Assembly (NCBI GenBank): GCA_013202595.1
Contig: JABMPV010000075.1
Location: 1 to 7,772, forward strand
Direction: 5' to 3'
From: a bacterium
GTDB lineage: Bacteria; Actinomycetota; Acidimicrobiia; Spongiisociales; UBA11373
Length of the DNA stretch: 7,772 bases
In this document: one piece after another, positions 6,526 to 7,772 of the stretch
How the letters are laid out: each line of letters starts with the position of its first letter
Numbering within the stretch: the first letter of the stretch is position 1
Position numbers and translations under genes: made by a program
The notes under the pieces: generated by a model
The model's input: the letters and a program-made list of their open reading frames with translations, nothing else
What the model was told of the DNA's origin: nothing
Databases searched by the model: none

Positions 6526-7331
6526 GATGCTTTGGCGTAGAGCCGGGTCGACAGGGGGACGAAGACGAGCAGCATTCCGATGATCCAGACGACCGCATAG
6601 ACCACATCGGATCCGGCCGGTGCGCCGGATGTGAGGGCTCGCACCGCATCGGATGCCACTGAGATCGGCTGATGCTCTGCGAAGGGCTGCAGCCATCCGG
6701 GCATGGATTCGATCGGGGCGAATGCGCTACTGGCCAGCATCAGGGGGAACAGCCAGAACATCGTCAGCATCCCCACCATCTCGGGGCTCCGTACCTTTGC
6801 CGCAATTGCGGCAGCCATCCATGAGAACCCGTAGCCAACGGCGGCGGTCAGTGCGATGGCGGCGAGCGCTCCGCCGAGCGAAGCGAATCGGAACCCCATC
6901 GCCATGCCGACGAGCGCGACGAGGATCGCTCCTGCCAGATTCCTGGCACTGTCGGCGATGGTGCGTCCGGCGACCACCGCCGTCTGGTTCATCGGCAGCG
7001 AACGGAACCGGCTGACGACACCTTCGGTGAGATCGGTCGCCAGTCCTGTGCCCGTCTGCTGCGCCCCCTGCAGCGCGGTGATCACCAGAACGCCGGGGAC
7101 CAGGTACTGGATGTAGTCGACTCCGGTCCCGGCGCCGATGGCCCCACCGAAGACGTAGTTGAACAAGACCAGGAAGAACACACCCATGATGACTGCGAAG
7201 AACAGCATCTCGGGCTGGCGTGCCGTCCTGATCATGTCGCGCCATGTGATGGTTGCCGTGTCCTGGAGAGCCCAGGACAGCCGGCCGCCCAGCGTCCGGC
7301 TCCTGGGGAGTGTCGGGGCGAGTGCGGTCAT
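6522..7331 (-). CDS. ABC-2 type transporter permease, daunorubicin-resistance (DrrB) type
   Basis: Predicted 269-residue inner-membrane permease, the usual length for DrrB-like proteins. A cytoplasmic N-terminus with WALQDTATITWRDMIRTARQPE precedes about six membrane spans: ~42-62, 74-92, 130-147, 152-174, 186-206 and 243-262. The cytoplasmic loop with GVVSRFRSLPMNQTAVVAGR (104-123) is a conserved ABC-2 family feature, as is APIESMPGWLQPFAEHQPIS (205-224) before the last span. It would pair with the ATPase encoded just upstream to export a hydrophobic drug, lipid or glycolipid. The start is ATG at 7331, preceded by AGGTG six nt upstream and overlapping the ATPase stop as ATGA; its own stop overlaps the TetR start in the same way. 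The substrate is unknown; the Drr name reflects family resemblance, not evidence for anthracycline export. Confidence 0.93.
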   Translation of the reverse strand: MTALAPTLPRSRTLGGRLSWALQDTATITWRDMIRTARQPEMLFFAVIMGVFFLVLFNYVFGGAIGAGTGVDYIQYLVPGVLVITALQGAQQTGTGLATDLTEGVVSRFRSLPMNQTAVVAGRTIADSARNLAGAILVALVGMAMGFRFASLGGALAAIALTAAVGYGFSWMAAAIAAKVRSPEMVGMLTMFWLFPLMLASSAFAPIESMPGWLQPFAEHQPISVASDAVRALTSGAPAGSDVVYAVVWIIGMLLVFVPLSTRLYAKAS

Positions 7332-7772
7332 CGCGGCACCTGCACAGCATTCGGATCGGTGAGTGTCAGGAAGACGTCATCGAGCGTCGGGCTCCTGAGT
7401 TGGAAGTCGGCGATCTCGATACCGGCATCCTCCAGCATCCTGAGCGTGGCGAGCGAGCCGCGAGCGCCCTGGTCGGCCTTGACGCGCACGAGGCGCTGTC
7501 CGGGGTCGGCCGCCACCTCCCGTGTCTCGCCGATGACGGCAACGGCCCGGGCCACGGCTTCAGGGCCGTCGACATGGATTTCGAGCACCTCCTGCTCCAG
7601 GTCCTTCTTGAGTTGCCCGGGCGTGCCCGACGCCACTGCGATTCCGCGATCGATCATGACGATCTCGTCTGCCAGTCGATCTGCCTCCTCGAGATACTGG
7701 GTGGTGAGCACGATGGCGGTCCCCGCTCCGGCGAGCGCCTCGATGGCCTGCCACAACTCGGCTCTACTACGG
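7328..7772 (-). CDS. C-terminal part of a DrrA-type ABC transporter ATPase (cut by right window edge)
   Basis: The last ~147 residues of an ATP-binding subunit that powers the adjacent permease; the gene enters from the right edge. The first visible residues, RSRAELWQAIEALAGAG, correspond to the segment just after Walker B and the D-loop (family pattern DPRSR..LW). TTQYLEEADRLADEI follows. It contains the switch position, where this subfamily has glutamine instead of the usual histidine. The C-terminal extension ends SPTLDDVFLTLTDPNAVQVPR; the TLDDVFLTLT block is characteristic of the daunorubicin-resistance ATPase family. Walker A, the Q-loop and the signature motif lie outside the window, so activity cannot be judged. 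An internal TTG at 7756 is not the start, because the frame continues open and protein-like to the edge. The stop overlaps the permease ATG by 4 nt. Confidence 0.92.
   Translation of the reverse strand, partial: RSRAELWQAIEALAGAGTAIVLTTQYLEEADRLADEIVMIDRGIAVASGTPGQLKKDLEQEVLEIHVDGPEAVARAVAVIGETREVAADPGQRLVRVKADQGARGSLATLRMLEDAGIEIADFQLRSPTLDDVFLTLTDPNAVQVPR

Noticed and set aside
6526..6696. N-terminal extension of the TetR gene (57 extra codons)
   Set aside because: It lies within the permease gene and looks like a shifted-frame translation; ATG at 6525 gives the normal TetR start and an ATGA overlap.
1..7772. CRISPR arrays, tRNA or rRNA genes, insertion sequences and riboswitches
   Set aside because: Reading both strands found no spaced repeats, no cloverleaf or rRNA-like stretches, no transposase motifs or terminal inverted repeats, and no leader long enough for a riboswitch.

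Overview
The window is about two-thirds GC, packed end to end with genes, and uses GTG and probably TTG as well as ATG starts. A daunorubicin-resistance-type (DrrA/DrrB-like) exporter sits next to a TetR regulator. Together this suggests a high-GC actinobacterium (Actinomycetota). I cannot place it more precisely from sequence alone. I see no rRNA, tRNA, CRISPR array, insertion sequence or phage gene. No gene-free stretch exceeds about 70 bases.

Region 1 (1-3573, minus strand) holds three genes read right to left. First is a large family-2 glycosyltransferase with an extra C-terminal half. Next is a GT4-type glycosyltransferase with an unusual internal insertion. Last is the start of a secreted protein of unknown function, cut by the left edge. 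The two glycosyltransferase genes overlap by 4 nt (GTGA).

Region 2 (3574-5982, plus strand) is divergent from region 1 across a gap of about 70 bp. It holds a WbpA-type UDP-N-acetylglucosamine 6-dehydrogenase gene and, overlapping it by 4 nt (GTGA), a second GT4-type glycosyltransferase. Regions 1 and 2 together look like part of a locus for a cell-surface or exported polysaccharide containing an N-acetyl-hexosaminuronic acid. The dehydrogenase would supply the activated uronic acid, and the three glycosyltransferases would build the repeat unit. No initiating phosphoglycosyltransferase, flippase (Wzx), polymerase (Wzy) or polysaccharide ABC exporter lies in the window, so the locus probably continues to the left or is scattered.

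Region 3 (5989-7772, minus strand) converges on region 2 with only 6 bp between stop codons. It is a compact operon: a DrrA-like ABC ATPase (cut by the right edge), a DrrB-like ABC-2 permease, and a TetR-family regulator as the last gene. Successive genes overlap by ATGA. It is probably a self-regulated exporter of a hydrophobic drug or lipid, with no visible functional link to the glycan genes.

The most distinctive item is the 633-residue glycosyltransferase at 1672-3573. It joins an apparently intact catalytic GT-A domain to what looks like a second, catalytically dead GT-A-like domain and an unrecognised C-terminal module.
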